A DNA stretch of 7,257 bases from Actinomycetes bacterium (GTDB lineage: Bacteria; Actinomycetota; Acidimicrobiia; Acidimicrobiales; Palsa-688). The stretch lies in the NCBI GenBank assembly GCA_021816565.1, contig JAKAXN010000231.1, positions 1 through 7,257 of the forward strand. The letters run 5' to 3'. A program made the translations under genes and the position numbers. The notes under the pieces are model-generated. The model saw only the letters and a program-made list of their open reading frames with translations, was not told where the DNA came from and made no database searches. Positions within the stretch are counted from its first letter, which is position 1; every line of letters begins with the position of its first letter. Shown here piece by piece: positions 5,552 through 7,257 of the stretch.

Positions 5552-6897
5552 GCCGGGTCCAGCCGGGCTGGCGGGAGTCCCTGCAGGCCGACCCGCTGGG
5601 GCTGGCCACCCACCGGCCGGAGCAGCCGGAGCCGCCGCCCCCGCCCGGCCGGTCGATCTCGCCGGCCATGGAGGTCCTGCGGCTGGTGGTGGTGGTGGCC
5701 GCCGTCATCGGGCTCGGCTACGCCGGCGGCTACGGCGAGACGGTGCTCCTGGTCCTGTTCCTGGTGCTGTGCATCGTGGCCCACGAGTTCGGCCACTTCA
5801 TCGCCGCCAAGACCGGGCGGGTGAAGGTCACGGAGTTCTTCGTGGGCTTCGGCCCGCGCCTGTGGTCGGTCCGCCGGGGCGAGACCGAGTACGGCGTCAA
5901 AGGCCTGCCCCTGGGCGGGTACTGCCGGATCGTCGGCATGAACAACCTGGAGGAGGTCGACCCGGCCGACGAGGCCCGCACCTACCGCCGGGCCCCGCTG
6001 TGGCGCCGGCTGCTCATCGACGTCGCCGGTTCGGCCATGCACTTCGTCATCGCCCTGGTGGTGCTGTTCTCCATGTTCTTCTGGACCGGGGATCAGGGCC
6101 GCTACCTGACCACCCTCCCGGCCGACAACCCGATCGCCCAGATCGTGGCCTTCCAGGGGCAGCAGAGCCCGGCCGAGCAGGCCGGTTTCAAGCTGGGCGA
6201 CCGCATCGTCGCCATCGACGGGCGCCACTTCCGCACGTGGGAGCAGGTGGCCGGGTTCATCCAGTCCCACCCGGGCCAGCGCCTCGACGTCACCGTGAGC
6301 CGGGGCGGTCACCTGGTGCAGCTGCACCCCACGCCGGTGCCCGCCGACACCGTCCGCGCCGCCGGGGGGGCCAGCGGCCTGCCGACCGGCAAGGTCGGGG
6401 TGCTCGGCGTCGGGGTCAGCGGGGTCATCCACTCCGGCTTCACCGCCTCGCTGAGCGAGGCCGGCGGGGCCTTCGTGCAGGCCGGGGCCAACACCTTCGA
6501 CGCCCTCGGTCATCTGGTCAGCTTCCACGGCATCAGCTCGTATTTCCACATGCTCGGCAGCCAGAGAGCCGCTGACAACCCCAACAACTCGGTCCGATTC
6601 GAGTCGCCCGTCGGCGTGGTGCGCACCCTGCACCAGGCCGGCCAGAGCGGCCTGCCGACGGTGCTGTGGCTGCTCGCCTACATCAACATGTTCATCGGCA
6701 TATTCAACCTGCTGCCGCTGTTCCCCCTCGACGGCGGCCGGGTGGTGGTGGCCCTCTACGAGGGGATCCGCAGCATCCGCCGGCCGTACCGGGTGGACAT
6801 GGCCAAGCTGCTGCCGGTCTTCTACGCCGGACTGGCCGTCATCTTGTTCATCGGGCTCAGCTCGCTGTTCCTCGACCTGCGGGACCTGATCGCCTGA
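5548..6897 (+). CDS. rseP: RseP/Rip1-type site-2 zinc metalloprotease (M50)
   Basis: This is an intramembrane protease that cuts transmembrane substrates, typically anti-sigma factors, after a first cleavage; the mycobacterial relative is Rip1. The zinc motif HEFGH is at 79-83 and the second metal motif is in NLLPLFPLDGGR (387-398), with D395 as the likely ligand. FVGFGPRLWSVRRGETEYG (98-116) and LPLGGYCRIVGM (120-131) form the conserved membrane-side loop. A single PDZ domain covers about 193-262, with SPAEQAGFKLGDRIVAIDG at 207-225. Hydrophobic segments lie near 42-60, 64-84, 160-179, 371-390 and 424-442. The length of 449 exceeds Mycobacterium Rip1 (about 400); the excess includes about 40 Pro-rich N-terminal residues and a membrane segment ahead of the one carrying HEFGH. 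The GTG at 5548 overlaps the dxr stop, without a Shine-Dalgarno. An internal ATG at 5668 (M41) is an alternative start. The symbol is by family; substrates are unknown. Confidence 0.95.
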   Translation: MSRVQPGWRESLQADPLGLATHRPEQPEPPPPPGRSISPAMEVLRLVVVVAAVIGLGYAGGYGETVLLVLFLVLCIVAHEFGHFIAAKTGRVKVTEFFVGFGPRLWSVRRGETEYGVKGLPLGGYCRIVGMNNLEEVDPADEARTYRRAPLWRRLLIDVAGSAMHFVIALVVLFSMFFWTGDQGRYLTTLPADNPIAQIVAFQGQQSPAEQAGFKLGDRIVAIDGRHFRTWEQVAGFIQSHPGQRLDVTVSRGGHLVQLHPTPVPADTVRAAGGASGLPTGKVGVLGVGVSGVIHSGFTASLSEAGGAFVQAGANTFDALGHLVSFHGISSYFHMLGSQRAADNPNNSVRFESPVGVVRTLHQAGQSGLPTVLWLLAYINMFIGIFNLLPLFPLDGGRVVVALYEGIRSIRRPYRVDMAKLLPVFYAGLAVILFIGLSSLFLDLRDLIA

Positions 6898-6928
6898 CCG
6901 GACGTACGGGCTGACCCGGAGGGGGCGG

Positions 6929-6934
6929 TACCCT
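6929..6934 (+). promoter_or_regulatory. Candidate -10 box for ispG (leaderless promoter)
   Basis: TACCCT fits TANNNT and ends 7 bases before the ATG of ispG, which would place the first transcribed base at or next to the start codon. The only Shine-Dalgarno-like run, GGAGGGGG at 6918-6925, is 16 bases from the ATG, too far to act normally. No good -35 is visible; CTGACC at 6911-6916 is too close. Confidence 0.5.
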
Positions 6935-6941
6935 GGAACCG

Positions 6942-7257
6942 ATGGCTACCGTCCAGTCCCGTTACCCCCGCCGGGAGACCCGGCAGCTGATGGTCGGCCC
7001 GGTGCCCGTCGGCGGCGGCGCTCCGATCTCGGTGCAGTCCATGACCATCACCAAGACGGCCGATGTCGACGGAACCCTGGCCCAGATCTACGCCCTCAAG
7101 GCGGCCGGCGCCGACATCGTGCGCTGCACCTGCAACGAGAAGGAAGCGGCGGAGGGCCTGGCCCGGATCGTCCCCCGCAGCCCCGTCCCGATCGTGGCCG
7201 ACATCCACTTCCACGTGGAGATGGCCCTGGCCGCCCTGGAGGCCGGTGTGGACTGCC
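6942..7257 (+). CDS. ispG: 4-hydroxy-3-methylbut-2-enyl diphosphate synthase, 5' part (cut by window end)
   Basis: IspG (GcpE) is a cytosolic [4Fe-4S] enzyme that reductively opens the cyclic diphosphate MEcPP to HMBPP, the sixth step of the MEP pathway. Only the first 105 codons are present, without a stop, so the gene simply runs out of the window. The visible N-terminus is typical: RRETRQLMVGPVPVGGGAPI, then VQSMT, a TADVDGTLAQI stretch, AAGADIVRCT, and PIVADIHFHVEMALAALEAGVDC, which is the start of the TIM-barrel domain. The iron-sulphur cysteines lie near the C-terminus of the family and are not in view. The ATG at 6942 agrees with the family start; see the -10 box just upstream. It is the second MEP gene here, one gene away from dxr, the order seen in other actinobacteria. 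The gap of 44 bases and the possible own promoter mean it may be transcribed both with and apart from the upstream chain. Confidence 0.96.
   Translation, partial: MATVQSRYPRRETRQLMVGPVPVGGGAPISVQSMTITKTADVDGTLAQIYALKAAGADIVRCTCNEKEAAEGLARIVPRSPVPIVADIHFHVEMALAALEAGVDC

Noticed and set aside
5452..6633. 393-codon open frame on the minus strand opposite the protease gene
   Set aside because: It covers the zinc-protease motifs of the sense gene, and its own translation is low-complexity with no family motif.
6666..6914. 82-codon plus-strand frame overlapping the end of the protease gene
   Set aside because: It lies wholly over conserved protease codons including LDG, with Arg/Pro/His-rich translation and no motif.
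6907..6918. Small hairpin CGGG-ctga-CCCG between the protease gene and ispG
   Set aside because: Four base pairs only, in GC-rich DNA; too weak to call a terminator.
6894..6920. Near-repeat CTGACCGGA / CTGACCCGGA before ispG, considered as an operator or -35 pair
   Set aside because: The first copy contains the protease stop codon, the copies differ by one base in length, and neither is at a proper -35 distance from TACCCT. Probably chance.

Overview
The window is a very GC-rich stretch of bacterial core genome. All seven genes lie on the plus strand and are packed tightly: tsf, pyrH, frr, cdsA, dxr, an rseP/rip1-type site-2 protease gene, and the 5' part of ispG. High GC, frequent GTG starts, TANNNT-type -10 boxes a few bases before start codons, and the dxr–rseP/rip1–ispG order all point to an actinobacterium. 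The long disordered front end on CdsA and the direct cdsA–dxr junction make me favour an early-branching lineage such as Acidimicrobiia. That lineage call is an inference and was not tested by any search.

Layout. Bases 8-811 encode elongation factor Ts. The 148-base gap that follows holds a near-perfect 18-bp hairpin, probably the terminator of the upstream tsf unit, and then a -10-like box 9 bases before the GTG of pyrH. From pyrH (960) to the end of the protease gene (6897) the genes form one chain. The pyrH stop overlaps the frr start (TGATG). Between frr and cdsA there are 10 bases, carrying the only strong Shine-Dalgarno of the chain. Two bases separate cdsA from dxr, and the dxr stop overlaps the protease start (GTGA). 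After a 44-base gap ispG begins with a second probable leaderless promoter and runs off the window at 7257.

How the genes work together. tsf and frr serve translation (recharging of EF-Tu; ribosome recycling) and pyrH makes UDP for RNA, DNA and cell-wall precursors. cdsA makes CDP-diacylglycerol for phospholipids. dxr and ispG are steps two and six of the MEP route to isoprenoids. The protease cuts membrane proteins inside the bilayer and in related actinobacteria controls envelope stress and lipid composition. The cluster therefore joins growth-rate genes to envelope synthesis.

What stands out. Most of the window is ordinary housekeeping DNA, and I see no mobile element, CRISPR array, RNA gene or defence system. 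The one real oddity is CdsA: about 430 residues of charged, proline-rich, probably disordered sequence, with two patches that look like conserved motifs, precede a normal membrane enzyme. Smaller points are the two probable leaderless starts, the terminator without a U-tract, the extra N-terminal segment on the protease, and small departures from family motifs in CdsA and PyrH.
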